Assembly (NCBI RefSeq): GCF_012641745.1
Contig: NZ_WEHZ01000005.1
Location: forward strand, 1-64,000
Origin: Pseudoalteromonas peptidolytica
GTDB taxonomy: Bacteria; Pseudomonadota; Gammaproteobacteria; Enterobacterales; Alteromonadaceae
DNA length: 64,000 bases
Direction of reading: 5' to 3'
Part shown: in pieces, positions 9,424-17,724 of the stretch
Numbering within the stretch: the stretch's first letter is position 1
How the letters are laid out: every line of letters starts with the position of its first letter
The notes under the pieces: model-generated
Told to the model about the DNA's origin: nothing
Seen by the model: only the letters and a program-made list of their open reading frames with translations
Database searches by the model: none
Program-made: the position numbers and the translations under genes

Positions 9424-10824
9424 TTATCGTATCTGTAATATATTCTGTTGTAATGTTGAATTAACTTCGAGTGCTCGCGAGTTAGCCTGGAAATTACGCT
9501 GTGCGCTTATCAAGTCAACCAGCTCATTAGTTAAGTTTACGTTTGACTGCTCTAAGGCTGAAGAGCTAATACTGCCTAAAGTACCAGTGTTAGGTTCCCC
9601 TGCCAGTGGTTCACCAGAGGATAGACTCTTCTTCCATTCAGTATTGCCTATCGCTTGTAGGCCTTGTGAATTTGGAAAACGTACTAATGCAACTTGACCT
9701 AAATAAGTGGAGTCGCCATTAGTGTAAGATGCAACTACCTTACCATCAGAGCCAATATCAATTCCCGCCAAACGGCCAACTGTGGCACCATCTTGTTCCA
9801 ATGCTTTTACTTCAAATCGACCTGACGAGTATTGAGTCGGCAGCTTTTGCGCTGTGTTTGCTTCATCGCGCCAGTTTACGACAATATCATTGGGAAAAGT
9901 CGCACCATTATCAAGCAAATTCGACATACCAATTGTCGGATCCGTTGCGTCTTGTGGGCCTGCCAGACTGAGCGGGTTAAAAGTCGAACCGGTATTATTA
10001 TTAAAAACTAGCGGCGTTGCTGATGGGTCAGCAGCAGTCTGTGATGGAATACCACTGGCATCAAAGCGAAATACACTGACAGGCGTATACGGAATTGGTG
10101 GCGTTGCCGTCGGATCAATCTGTCTGGCATTATGGTTAAACGGTTTGTCATCTAACGTTGCATAGGTAGACCATTCATTGTCAGCTGTTTTTCTGAAAAA
10201 TAGCTGTAGCGTATGAGACTCACCAAGCGAATCATACACGGTAATAGCCGTTCTGGAGTTATACGACGCGCGTTGCTCTGGGTCAAACGCAATCGTCGGT
10301 GGCTGAACCGTTGCATCAAGGTTGAACGACGTATAAATCTGAGATGTGGCACGAGGCGAGCCTGACGCGTCTGGGATTTGTACTGGCGACGTGGTACTCA
10401 AACTCAATGATGTGGTATCACCTGTTGAGGGGTCAACTGGGAACCCCTGCAAATAGTCACCTTTGGCGTTTACAATAAAGTTGTCTTTATTGAGTTTAAA
10501 CGCGCCAGCTCTAGAATACGTGAAGTCCTGTGACTGTAATGAGTTTGACATGGCAAAATAGCCCTCACCCTCAATCGCCAAATCAAGTGAATTCTGTGTA
10601 AACTTGAGTGAACCTTGGTGAAATTGCTGCGCAACCATAGTGGTTTGCACACCATCACCATTTTTCGTTTTACCTGAACTAAAAACAGACGAAGCGTATA
10701 CATCAGCAAATTCTGCTCGAGACTCTTTAAAGCCTGTGGTGTTTACGTTAGCGATGTTATTTGCCGTTACATCCAAGTCTTTTTGCGCGGCCGCAATACC
10801 TGTCAATGCTATGTTAAAACTCAT
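9424..10824 (-). CDS. flgE: Flagellar hook protein FlgE
   Basis: FlgE is the hook subunit. The N-terminus MSFNIALTGIAAAQKDLDVTANNIANVNTTGFKESRAEF and the C-terminal helix (LEQSNVNLTNELVDLISAQRNFQANSRALEVN) form the D0 core. The middle (about residues 90-400) is the variable, surface-exposed part. At 466 residues it is somewhat longer than the enteric protein (about 402), as in many marine relatives. It is the last gene of flgBCDE, with a strong terminator immediately after its stop codon. Confidence 0.97.
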   Translation of the reverse strand: MSFNIALTGIAAAQKDLDVTANNIANVNTTGFKESRAEFADVYASSVFSSGKTKNGDGVQTTMVAQQFHQGSLKFTQNSLDLAIEGEGYFAMSNSLQSQDFTYSRAGAFKLNKDNFIVNAKGDYLQGFPVDPSTGDTTSLSLSTTSPVQIPDASGSPRATSQIYTSFNLDATVQPPTIAFDPEQRASYNSRTAITVYDSLGESHTLQLFFRKTADNEWSTYATLDDKPFNHNARQIDPTATPPIPYTPVSVFRFDASGIPSQTAADPSATPLVFNNNTGSTFNPLSLAGPQDATDPTIGMSNLLDNGATFPNDIVVNWRDEANTAQKLPTQYSSGRFEVKALEQDGATVGRLAGIDIGSDGKVVASYTNGDSTYLGQVALVRFPNSQGLQAIGNTEWKKSLSSGEPLAGEPNTGTLGSISSSALEQSNVNLTNELVDLISAQRNFQANSRALEVNSTLQQNILQIR

Positions 10825-10865
10825 ACTCTCACCTCTAATTTCTTAAGGTTAATTCTCTAAAACTA

Positions 10866-11546
10866 TTATGCTATTTCAGCAATGTCAGTTAAGCGCACCG
10901 CGCCTTCTTTCGTGTTAATAACGATGCCATTTGCACCATTAACATTCACACTATCTATATTTCTGAATGTCGCTGATGGAAGTGTCTGGTACTCACCTTC
11001 AATCATCCCTTCAGCTTTGATGGTGTACTCACCCGGAGGCATTGTTTCACCGTCTTTATTTTTACCGTCCCACGTAAACCTCACAGCACCGGCGCTTTGC
11101 TCACCGAGCTCTAATGTATTCACCAGGGCACCAGCTTCGTCATAAATTCCTACGGATAAATTCTGTACCGGCTCTTGAACAATAACAGAGCCTTTAGATA
11201 AGGAATCTCCACCATGCTCTAGTGTCGTAGACTCCAGCAACGCCTTTTTACCAATTAATGTTGACGCTTGTAATGCCGAGTTTGAAGTCATGGATGCTGC
11301 TAACGAGTCAAAGTTCTCATTAAGCTTCGAAATCCCCTCAGCCATTGTAAAACTCGTCATTTGCGCAATCATCTGGTCATTATCAGCAGGTTTACTCGGA
11401 TCCTGAAAGGACAGCTGTTGAGTAAGTAGCGAGAAAAAGTCTTCTTGCGACAACTCATCTCTGGGCTTTTGCTCCTCGGCCTGCTTTTGCCTGTCCCAGT
11501 AGAGTGAATCTACACCCGTTGATGTGGCATTTACGTTATTACTCAT
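10866..11546 (-). CDS. flgD: Hook cap / hook assembly protein FlgD
   Basis: FlgD is the scaffold that caps the growing hook. The N-terminal signature ELSQEDFFSLLTQQLSFQDPSKPADNDQMIAQMTSFTMAEGI (about residues 31-72) is diagnostic. The C-terminal part has the FLIG-type segment (VRFTWDGKNKDGETMPPGEY, about 156-176) inside a Tudor-like/Fn3-like region. At 226 residues it is of usual length. A GGGAG site precedes the ATG. It lies between flgC and flgE. Confidence 0.96.
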   Translation of the reverse strand: MSNNVNATSTGVDSLYWDRQKQAEEQKPRDELSQEDFFSLLTQQLSFQDPSKPADNDQMIAQMTSFTMAEGISKLNENFDSLAASMTSNSALQASTLIGKKALLESTTLEHGGDSLSKGSVIVQEPVQNLSVGIYDEAGALVNTLELGEQSAGAVRFTWDGKNKDGETMPPGEYTIKAEGMIEGEYQTLPSATFRNIDSVNVNGANGIVINTKEGAVRLTDIAEIA

Positions 11547-11562
11547 CAGCTGTTACTCCCAA

Positions 11563-11994
11563 TTAGCGCTGGCCTAGTTGCAGCGTTTTTGTCAGCATCT
11601 GTTTTGCTGCATCTGCAACTTGTACATTGGTTTGATATGAACGGGACGCTGAAATCATATTTGCCATCTCTTCCACCACATTCACATTCGGTTTATAAAT
11701 GTAGCCATTTGCATCTGCACTGGGATGATTGGGGTTATACTCCACTTGAAGTGGCTTATCACTCTCAACTACACCCAGCACTTTAACTCCTACAGATGAA
11801 CCGGCAGCATTGCTTTGAGACGCTGCGGCCTTGGTAAGTTCAGCGGCAAAAACGGGATGTCTAGCTCGATATACTTTATCTTGGCTAGAGCTAACGGAGT
11901 TTGCATTAGATATATTACTCGCGGTCGTATTCAGGCGCACATTTTGTGCACTCATGCCAGAACCTGCTATATCAAAAACGTTATATAAACTCAT
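11563..11994 (-). CDS. flgC: Flagellar proximal rod protein FlgC
   Basis: FlgC is a proximal rod subunit. It has the N-terminal axial motif (FDIAGSGMSAQNVRLNTTASNISNANSVS) and the C-terminal VNVVEEMANMISASRSYQTNVQVADAAKQMLTKTLQLGQ helix. At 143 residues it is of family length (about 138). The gene starts 2 nt after the flgB stop codon and is followed by flgD after 16 nt. Confidence 0.97.
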   Translation of the reverse strand: MSLYNVFDIAGSGMSAQNVRLNTTASNISNANSVSSSQDKVYRARHPVFAAELTKAAASQSNAAGSSVGVKVLGVVESDKPLQVEYNPNHPSADANGYIYKPNVNVVEEMANMISASRSYQTNVQVADAAKQMLTKTLQLGQR

Positions 11995-11996
11995 CG

Positions 11997-12407
11997 TTAT
12001 GCCCCTTGACTACCTAGAGCTTTTTTAAGCCCTTTGAACTTACCAGATAGGAACTGCATACTGGCTTGGTACTCTAATGCGTTTTGTACATACAAGTTTC
12101 GTTCCACCTGTATATCAACTGAGTTACCATCACCTGTATCTGCTTGATTTGGCGAACGATATAGCTCAGATGAATTACTCATTTTAGTACCACCACTTAG
12201 GTGCTTGGCATCTGTTCTGACCATATCATTGCCGCTTCTTTGCGATGACTTTGCCGCTTTCAAGGCACTCGCAAAATCGATATCTTTCGCTTTATATCCT
12301 GGAGTATCTGCATTTGCGATATTGCTTGCTAAAATTTCAGCACGTTGAGAACGAAGTAGCATTGTGTGCTGATGTACACCCAACGCTTTATCGAAACTGA
12401 TTGCCAT
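11997..12407 (-). CDS. flgB: Flagellar proximal rod protein FlgB
   Basis: FlgB is the first rod subunit next to the MS ring. It starts MAISFDKALGVHQHTMLLRSQRAEILASNIANADTPGYKAKDIDF and ends with LYVQNALEYQASMQFLSGKFKGLKKAL. I chose the ATG at 12407 (136 residues), because GGAGTGAG lies just upstream. A longer frame starting at 12446 would begin upstream of the predicted sigma-54 start site (about 12431). It is the first gene of flgBCDE. Confidence 0.96.
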   Translation of the reverse strand: MAISFDKALGVHQHTMLLRSQRAEILASNIANADTPGYKAKDIDFASALKAAKSSQRSGNDMVRTDAKHLSGGTKMSNSSELYRSPNQADTGDGNSVDIQVERNLYVQNALEYQASMQFLSGKFKGLKKALGSQGA

Positions 12408-12442
12408 TATCTCACTCCAAAAATTTGACTCATTAGGTAAAA

Positions 12443-12458
12443 GCAATATTCAGGCCAA
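12443..12458 (-). promoter_or_regulatory. Sigma-54 promoter of flgBCDE
   Basis: On the minus strand it reads TGGCCT-N5-TTGCTT with GG-N10-GC spacing. The predicted start is near 12431, 24 nt before the flgB ATG. Confidence 0.82.
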
Positions 12459-12683
12459 TTAGAGATTCATTTTAAATCCTTACAATTCAACAGGATAGGA
12501 GCGTATCAATAGCAGTTAATATTCTTTGCACCAGTTTACACAGTACAATATAGGGAATTTGTATCGGCATTAAAGGGATGACTTTCACGATTGTGACAAT
12601 CTCAAGAGTATGCCTATGTGAATAAAATAACGGCAGAGCGTTTAAAGTAACTTGGCGGAGTGGTACTGGTTTGTACAATGCCG

Positions 12684-12862
12684 ACTCAATTTGAAGGAGT
12701 AAATCTGATGCGAACTGCGTTAAAAGTGTCTTGTTTATTTAGAGCAACTCAATAGCGAAATTTTTGCCTGCCTACAGAGCGTAGGTACCTCAGCGTAAGC
12801 AGGGTTATTGACAAGATTTTCTCGCCTCAAAATAGACCACTTAATTAAGGTAATTGGTATTA
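12684..12862 (-). repeat. MITE-like repeat, copy A (reverse orientation, with internal module)
   Basis: Read on the minus strand it starts TAATACCAATTA, then the shared CTTAATTAAGTGGTCTA and GAGAAAATCTTGTC segments. It ends with the AACGCAGTT...CATCAGATTTACTCC segment and AAATTGAG; the terminal AAATTGGTAT is missing. It contains the hairpin module (12766-12803) also found in copy D. It lies in the 12408-13081 gap. The remainder of that gap (12459-12683 and 12863-13081) shows no convincing gene; a weak sigma-28-like site is at 12561-12586. Confidence 0.8.
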
Positions 12863-13081
12863 GGGATCACAGCGGCTGGATAATAAGTTATTATTTCGAG
12901 CTCAAATTGGTTAAGTGGATTAATATTATCAGTAAGAATTTAGAGTCTAAAAATAGCTCACTAGATGAAAGAGGCTGTTACAGTTAGTGAAGTTGTTGTC
13001 AAAGTTTAAGGCACCTGCTGGGTACAGCGTTTTTGTACCGCAATAAATCAACAGGCAAGCTTCCCTGCTGCCATTATTGTG

Positions 13082-13915
13082 TTAAGTTTTTTTCTGATAA
13101 ATGATACCAGGATTACACCTGATCATGTTGAAGTCATCGCTTAACCCGGCCATTGACTCTGAGGCTCCCAAAAACAAATACCCATTTGGATTAAGTGATT
13201 GCGCAAACTGCGAAATTATTTTTGCCTTCACCTCAGGTGCAAAGTAAATCAGCACGTTGCGACAGAATATCACATCAAACTTTCCCATCAGCGCATAAGA
13301 ATCAAGTAGGTTCAAATGCCTAAAGCTCACCATTTTGCGGATTGGCTCAACCACCTTTGCCATGCCATTACCACTATCAGTGAAAAATTTCTTTCTGCGC
13401 TCTGGGGATAAGCCTCTGGCTAGTGCAAGTGCATCATATTCCGCGTTCTTGCACATATCTAACATAGTGTTAGATATGTCAGTGCCTACAATTTGTACAC
13501 CCATTTTCAGCGAGCCTGGGCTCTTGCTTGTATATTCATTCGCCGACATCGCTATCGAATACGGTTCCTGTCCTGACGAACTGGCAGCAGACCAAATCTT
13601 TACCGGTCGCCTTAAGTCTTTAAACTCTGGCAAAATTTTGGTTTTGATTAGCTCAAATGGGTAAGTGTCGCGGAACCAAAGCGTTTCATTTGTGGTCATT
13701 GCATCAACCACGGCGGCACGCAGTTGCCGCTCATGTGGACTAAGCGTTTTAGCCACTAAAGATGAAAGCGTTTCCACACCGAAACGAGCCATAAGAGGGG
13801 CTAACCTACTTTTAACCAAGTATAACTTATTGTCACCCAGCACAATACCGCACTGTTGTTCCAAAAAAGTTCTAAATTGATCGTACTCTTTTTGCTCTAA
13901 ATGCTTATTTTCCAA
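13082..13915 (-). CDS. cheR: Chemotaxis protein methyltransferase CheR
   Basis: CheR methylates glutamates of chemoreceptors using S-adenosylmethionine. The N-terminal all-helical domain covers about residues 8-75. The Rossmann methyltransferase domain follows, with MTTNETLWFRDTYPF, IWSAASSSGQEPYSIAM (SAM-binding segment), GTDIS and DVIFCRNVLIYF. At 277 residues it is of usual length. The only reasonable start is a TTG preceded by GGTGG, 15 nt after cheV. Position cheV-cheR-flgB matches the Vibrio-type flagellar locus. Confidence 0.96.
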   Translation of the reverse strand: MENKHLEQKEYDQFRTFLEQQCGIVLGDNKLYLVKSRLAPLMARFGVETLSSLVAKTLSPHERQLRAAVVDAMTTNETLWFRDTYPFELIKTKILPEFKDLRRPVKIWSAASSSGQEPYSIAMSANEYTSKSPGSLKMGVQIVGTDISNTMLDMCKNAEYDALALARGLSPERRKKFFTDSGNGMAKVVEPIRKMVSFRHLNLLDSYALMGKFDVIFCRNVLIYFAPEVKAKIISQFAQSLNPNGYLFLGASESMAGLSDDFNMIRCNPGIIYQKKT

Positions 13916-13930
13916 GTGCTACCACCAGCT

Positions 13931-14863
13931 TTAATCACAGTGAACCCATTTTTTAACCGCTGCTGCCAACTCATCAGGGTTAAACTTTGCAATAAAATCA
14001 TCTGCGCCGACTTTTTCTATCATCGCTTGATTAAATACACCACTCAATGAAGTATGAAGTATTACATGCAATGGCGCTAATTTCGGATCCGCTTTTATTT
14101 CTGCTGTTAATGTATAGCCGTCCATTTCAGGCATTTCAACATCAGAAATTAATAATCCAACGCGCTCAGTGACATTATTTTGACAGTCTACTTCTGCTAT
14201 CTCTCGTAATCTGATTAACGCCTCCTTACCATTTTTAGCCAGCTCGGTTTGAACACCCAGAGGCTCAAGCGCACGTTTTACCTGATTACGAGCAACAGCT
14301 GAGTCGTCAGCAATGAATACTATACGTTCACCAAGATCTTTTTGCATCTCACCATCAGATACAATATCGGCACTCACTTCTGTATTGATTGGACAGATCT
14401 CATTGAGAATCTTTTCTACATCTAAAATTTCAACTAATTCATTTTCAATTTCAGTTACCGCTGTCAGGTACGAATAACGGCCTGCACCAGACGGTGGCGG
14501 CATTATTTTTTCCCAGTTCATGTTGACGATACGCTCAACAGCGCTAACTAAAAAGCCCTGAACGGAGCGGTTGTACTCAGCAATAACAATAAAACAATTG
14601 CGAATATCCTGAATAGGTGGCCCACCTACTGCAAGTGACATGTCTATCACAGAAATAGTTTGACCACGAATATGGGCTACCCCCCTGATTAGAGGGTTTG
14701 ACTTTGGCATACTCGTGAGTGCTGGGCATTGCAGCACTTCCCGGACTTTAAACACATTGATGCCGAAGCGTTGTCGACCTTGAAGCCGAAAAAGTAATAG
14801 CTCGAGACGGTTTTGACCAACCAGTTGTGTTCGTTGGTTAACCGAGTCTAAAATACCTGCCAT
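13931..14863 (-). CDS. cheV: Chemotaxis coupling/response-regulator protein CheV
   Basis: CheV couples receptors to the CheA kinase and has a receiver domain for adaptation. Residues 20-160 are a CheW-like domain (FRLQGRQRFGINVFKVREVL...RGVAHIRGQTISVIDM). Residues 180-305 are a receiver domain with acidic residues FIADDS, phospho-acceptor Asp in LLISDVEMPEMDGY, and a downstream LHTS motif. At 310 residues it is of family size. GGAGATTG precedes the ATG. It starts a cheV-cheR unit divergent from flgA. No clear sigma-28 or sigma-54 site is visible in the 140-nt divergent region. Confidence 0.96.
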   Translation of the reverse strand: MAGILDSVNQRTQLVGQNRLELLLFRLQGRQRFGINVFKVREVLQCPALTSMPKSNPLIRGVAHIRGQTISVIDMSLAVGGPPIQDIRNCFIVIAEYNRSVQGFLVSAVERIVNMNWEKIMPPPSGAGRYSYLTAVTEIENELVEILDVEKILNEICPINTEVSADIVSDGEMQKDLGERIVFIADDSAVARNQVKRALEPLGVQTELAKNGKEALIRLREIAEVDCQNNVTERVGLLISDVEMPEMDGYTLTAEIKADPKLAPLHVILHTSLSGVFNQAMIEKVGADDFIAKFNPDELAAAVKKWVHCD

Positions 14864-15003
14864 TTCAATCTCCTACTGTATAAACCGCTAATCGGAACGA
14901 TCTTTGCTTCGACTCTGATATGGTTTACCACCCTTGATTAGGTGCAGTTATTAAAGCAGAATCTTTATACCTTGTTTCACCCCATAAGCATAGTCGAAAC
15001 ATC

Positions 15004-15711
15004 ATGAGTTTGTTAAAAAAAACCCGTTACATTCAACTTTTTTGTTTGTTCGCTCATTTTATAAGCATAGGATATGGCCACTGTCAGCAATATGACAACA
15101 AAGCCTTGGAACAAACTGCTGTCGATTTTGTTGCTCCACAGGTAGAACTTGACCCTGATAGCCAACTATCAATATTTGCTATACCACTTGACTCAAGAAT
15201 CCCCACTAGAGTGTGTCAAGCACCACTGGTACACAGCACAGCAGCGACACCACCATTTAATACCCAAGTTACTGTTCAAATAAAATGTGATGATTTACAA
15301 GGGTGGACACAGTATGTGCATGTGCGCATTGAACACTTGTTTCCAGTGTTAGTTAGCGCGACCATGCTAGAAAAAGGTAGAGTGATAACGGAAGATGACA
15401 TTAAAGTCGAAATGCAGCCTAAACGGTTTCGCCGAGTTTCATATATAGAAGATCGAACCTTATTAATTGGTAGTCGCAGTAAAAGAAACATCCGTGAAGG
15501 GCAAGCATTTACACAGTCACATATTTGTATGGTTTGCAAAGGCGACAATGTAACTATTTTTGCCAAATCAGGGGGGCTTGTTATTAAAACTCAAGGTGAG
15601 GCAATGCAAGATGGCAACAGGGGTGAACTAATTACTGTGAAAAATACTCGCTCAGGCAAAACCTTACGTGCTAGAGTAATAGAAGTGGAAACAGTAGAGG
15701 TGAATTTATGA
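15004..15711 (+). CDS. flgA: P-ring assembly chaperone FlgA
   Basis: FlgA is the periplasmic chaperone for FlgI in P-ring formation. It has an N-terminal signal peptide (about residues 1-25, ending near GYG). The C-terminal SAF-like domain begins around residue 115: LVSATMLEKGRVITEDDIKVEM, then LIGSRSKRNIREGQAF and the end VITVKN-type strand with GKTLRARVIEVETVEV. At 235 residues it fits the family. It is divergent from cheV and lies just upstream of the flgM promoter, so some read-through into flgMN is possible. Confidence 0.93.
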   Translation: MSLLKKTRYIQLFCLFAHFISIGYGHCQQYDNKALEQTAVDFVAPQVELDPDSQLSIFAIPLDSRIPTRVCQAPLVHSTAATPPFNTQVTVQIKCDDLQGWTQYVHVRIEHLFPVLVSATMLEKGRVITEDDIKVEMQPKRFRRVSYIEDRTLLIGSRSKRNIREGQAFTQSHICMVCKGDNVTIFAKSGGLVIKTQGEAMQDGNRGELITVKNTRSGKTLRARVIEVETVEVNL

Positions 15712-15720
15712 AAAATTTGC

Positions 15721-15747
15721 TAAAGTAATACTGTTTCGCGCCGATAT
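15721..15747 (+). promoter_or_regulatory. Sigma-28 (FliA) promoter of flgMN
   Basis: It reads TAAAGTAA-N11-GCCGATAT, with exact FliA spacing. The predicted start is near 15755, 29 nt before the flgM ATG. This fits the known feedback loop in which FliA transcribes its own anti-sigma factor. Confidence 0.93.
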
Positions 15748-15783
15748 TATGGCTGAGAGTATAATATTATTGGGTCTATAATC

Positions 15784-16107
15784 ATGGTCAATCAAGTTAA
15801 CGGTCAAAATCAGTCCTCCACCGTTGCAAACAACGTTAAACAGCAAAAAGCTGAATTGCAACGAAATGAGGTCAGTGCTACAGCGGCTAAAGCGCCCGCT
15901 ACCCCAAAAGCTGCGGCAGATTCCGTCAGTCTAACACCACAAGCACAGCAATTAAAAACAGTGAATGAAAAGGCACAGCAGTCTTCAGGCTTCGATGACA
16001 AGAAAGTCGAAGAGCTGAAAAAAGCGATCGCTGAAGGCAAATACCAAGTTGATGCCGAAAAACTGGCGAAGAACATAGCTGCATTTGAGTTTGAAATATA
16101 TGGATGA
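15784..16107 (+). CDS. flgM: Anti-sigma-28 factor FlgM
   Basis: FlgM binds and silences FliA until the hook is finished, then is exported. At 107 residues it has the typical low-complexity Gln/Ala-rich N-terminal half. The C-terminal FliA-binding region is DSVSLTPQAQQLK, then KKVEELKKAIAEGKYQVDAEKLAKNIAAFE (about residues 75-105). Its own sigma-28 promoter lies directly upstream. The gene overlaps the start of flgN by 8 nt, indicating translational coupling. Confidence 0.96.
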   Translation: MVNQVNGQNQSSTVANNVKQQKAELQRNEVSATAAKAPATPKAAADSVSLTPQAQQLKTVNEKAQQSSGFDDKKVEELKKAIAEGKYQVDAEKLAKNIAAFEFEIYG

Positions 16108-16528
16108 TTTGGTTCGGCTTTGCCACCACAAACTTTCTGAACAAATTGTAACGCTAGAAGCGATGACCCAGCTTCTGGCGCGTGAGCTTGATGAACTAGC
16201 CTCTCGCCGTGGCGACCACCTCAAAGAGGTTGCACGGGAAAAACTCTCTTATATATCCAAACTTCAAAAGCTCGATAAGGAGCTAGCGCAGACAGACCCT
16301 AAAGTATTTCAGCACGCTGAGATAGTGCCCTTGGTGAGTAAAGTACGCGCGTTACTTGCCGAATGTCAGACCAAAAATGAAGTTAACGCCAAAACAGCTC
16401 ATCAAGCCAACGTCAGCACAAGAGAGCTAAAGAGTATTTTAATTGGTGCACCAACATCCGTCACTTATGGTCAAGATGGCAACGTCAAGAGCAGTGATGG
16501 TGAACTGGTAAGGAACCTTAAAGCTTAA
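16100..16528 (+). CDS. flgN: FlgN-type export chaperone for hook-associated proteins
   Basis: FlgN-family proteins are cytoplasmic, helical chaperones for FlgK and FlgL. This 142-residue protein is almost all helix, with heptad-like patterns (MTQLLARELDELASRRGDHLKEVAREKLSYISKLQKLDKEL), and is placed directly after flgM as in other flagellar loci. I chose the ATG at 16100, which overlaps the flgM stop by 8 nt. A TTG at 16085 would be longer but deeper in flgM. A 10-bp hairpin (16605-16633) lies 77 nt downstream, but it lacks a T-run. Confidence 0.88.
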   Translation: MDDLVRLCHHKLSEQIVTLEAMTQLLARELDELASRRGDHLKEVAREKLSYISKLQKLDKELAQTDPKVFQHAEIVPLVSKVRALLAECQTKNEVNAKTAHQANVSTRELKSILIGAPTSVTYGQDGNVKSSDGELVRNLKA

Positions 16529-16763
16529 TTGGCACTTTTTACCTAAACATGCCTTATGCTCTAATTTAACGTCGCCCCGCTCCTATAAACAGTTGCACGC
16601 CGTATTATTAGAACCTTGTCCATGTTCTAATAAAAACAGTAAAGCACTTGGCTATAGGTAGTTAACCCGAACTTCAAACAATTAATTCGTTTCTAGCGGC
16701 TAGTTTTAGCGCTAGCTGTACGCTGAGTTCACTTCCAATAGCCAGCGATTGGTGCGTAAATTT

Positions 16764-16889
16764 ATACCAATTTTCTTAATTAAGTAGTCTATTTTGAGGC
16801 AAGCAAATCTTGTCGATAACTAGGCGAAAATTTCTTATTTAGTTGTTCTAAATAAGAAATTTTTAAAGCTGTTAGCGTCAAATTGGTAT
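16764..16889 (+). repeat. MITE-like repeat, copy B (short form)
   Basis: This 126-bp element is bounded by perfect 10-bp inverted ends ATACCAATTT and AAATTGGTAT. The centre has a 15-bp perfect hairpin (TTCTTATTTAG with CTAAATAAGAA and flanks). It lies in the 16529-17055 gap between flgN and flgP. A copy of the second hairpin module adjoins it at 16892-16940. No gene is seen in the rest of the gap. Confidence 0.88.
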
Positions 16890-16891
16890 TA

Positions 16892-16940
16892 CCTTGCCTT
16901 CAAGACGTAGGGATCTTAGCGAGAGCAGGACACGGAAGCG
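16892..16940 (-). repeat. Second repeat module, outside copy B
   Basis: This roughly 50-bp segment resembles, in reverse complement, the module inside repeat copy D (21638-21687) and copy A (12766-12803). Shared parts are the GCTTCCG-TCCTG arm, the ACCTACG-type centre and the GGCAAGG end. Here it is beside the repeat rather than inside it. Confidence 0.6.
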
Positions 16941-17055
16941 ATGCGTTTGCCTAGAACCCTCTGGCTAGACAAGAGAAATATTAAGTTGTGCGTTAGCAGC
17001 AACGAGTTAGAACATCCCTTATCCAAACCTCAGGGTAGTTACACGCAAATTTATG

Positions 17056-17532
17056 CTATTTGAAGCTATACGACACTTTTTTAATCTTTTGCGGCTTAAC
17101 TTGCGTGATGTATAGATCATACACCCGCTTCATATCCAGCTCGAGTTCGGTAGCGTATGTATCTCCCACTGCGTAACTCTTCAGCACTTTTGCCCCTCTC
17201 ACTAACCCATTTACTTGGCTTTTTAAGCCATCATTTTGTGCTATGGCACCTTTGACAGTCGTAGTTGATGTTAACTTTTGACCGTACAACTGTTCGGCAA
17301 GCTCTCGATATGCTTCTAGCTTTGAAACTTTAATCGCCATTAACTGTTTTTCACCAGCAGTATTCCCAGGCTGGGCACTTAACGGCGCATACCCAACAGC
17401 ACGTAGCACTGGGAAAGTATCAGGCTGGACTGTCTCATATTCAATATGCTTATCGATCATGCTTGAACAACCGCCAAGCAAAACCAGAGCACAAACCATA
17501 ATCCAAGCATTATTAGGACTGATGATACGCAT
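17056..17532 (-). CDS. flgP: FlgP-type flagellar lipoprotein (LPP20 family)
   Basis: FlgP is an outer-membrane lipoprotein needed for motility in Vibrio and relatives, where it is associated with the basal-body disk. From the ATG at 17532 the protein has 158 residues. It has a lipoprotein signal with lipobox LLGGC (Cys at about residue 22) and an LPP20-like domain: AIKVSKLEAYRELAEQLYG, then VNGLVRGAKVLKSYAVGDTYATELELDM. GGAGAG lies upstream of this ATG, while the longer frame reaching 17736 has no lipoprotein signal at its N-terminus. It is divergent from flgT, with a sigma-54 promoter at 17653-17668. Confidence 0.9.
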   Translation of the reverse strand: MRIISPNNAWIMVCALVLLGGCSSMIDKHIEYETVQPDTFPVLRAVGYAPLSAQPGNTAGEKQLMAIKVSKLEAYRELAEQLYGQKLTSTTTVKGAIAQNDGLKSQVNGLVRGAKVLKSYAVGDTYATELELDMKRVYDLYITQVKPQKIKKVSYSFK

Positions 17533-17652
17533 TTTGCTTCTCTCCACTATGTATCGATGTGCTACTACTGCCCTGATACAATTCTTATTACCATCTGCTA
17601 GCATGGTAATAGTAGCAATCATTGATATGAATAATTCACTGATAAGTATTAT

Positions 17653-17668
17653 GCACGAATCTTGCCAC
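17653..17668 (-). promoter_or_regulatory. Sigma-54 promoter of flgP
   Basis: On the minus strand it reads TGGCAA-N5-GTGCAT with GG-N10-GC spacing. The predicted start is near 17641, giving a 109-nt leader. That leader contains an 8-bp inverted repeat (ATTACCAT/ATGGTAAT, 17588-17611). Confidence 0.68.
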
Positions 17669-17672
17669 AATT

Positions 17673-17688
17673 TGGCATAGGTATTGCT
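17673..17688 (+). promoter_or_regulatory. Sigma-54 promoter of flgT
   Basis: It reads TGGCAT-N5-TTGCTG with GG-N10-GC spacing. The predicted start is near 17699, 26 nt before the flgT ATG. It lies back to back with the flgP promoter, with only four bases between them. Confidence 0.85.
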
Positions 17689-17724
17689 GTTGTAATAAGT
17701 AGTCTTAACACTGAGTATCTGAGT

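Noticed and set aside
12487-12678. 63-codon minus-strand frame between flgB and cheR
   Set aside because: No ribosome site and unconvincing composition, lying between a promoter region and a repeat.
14864-15003. Possible sigma-28 site for cheV (TCCGATTA on the minus strand)
   Set aside because: No TAAAG-type -35 at the right distance, so not called.
15709-15729. Six-codon frame overlapping the flgA stop codon (MKNLLK)
   Set aside because: The ATGA overlap is suggestive, but the frame ends inside the flgM sigma-28 promoter and is too short to support.
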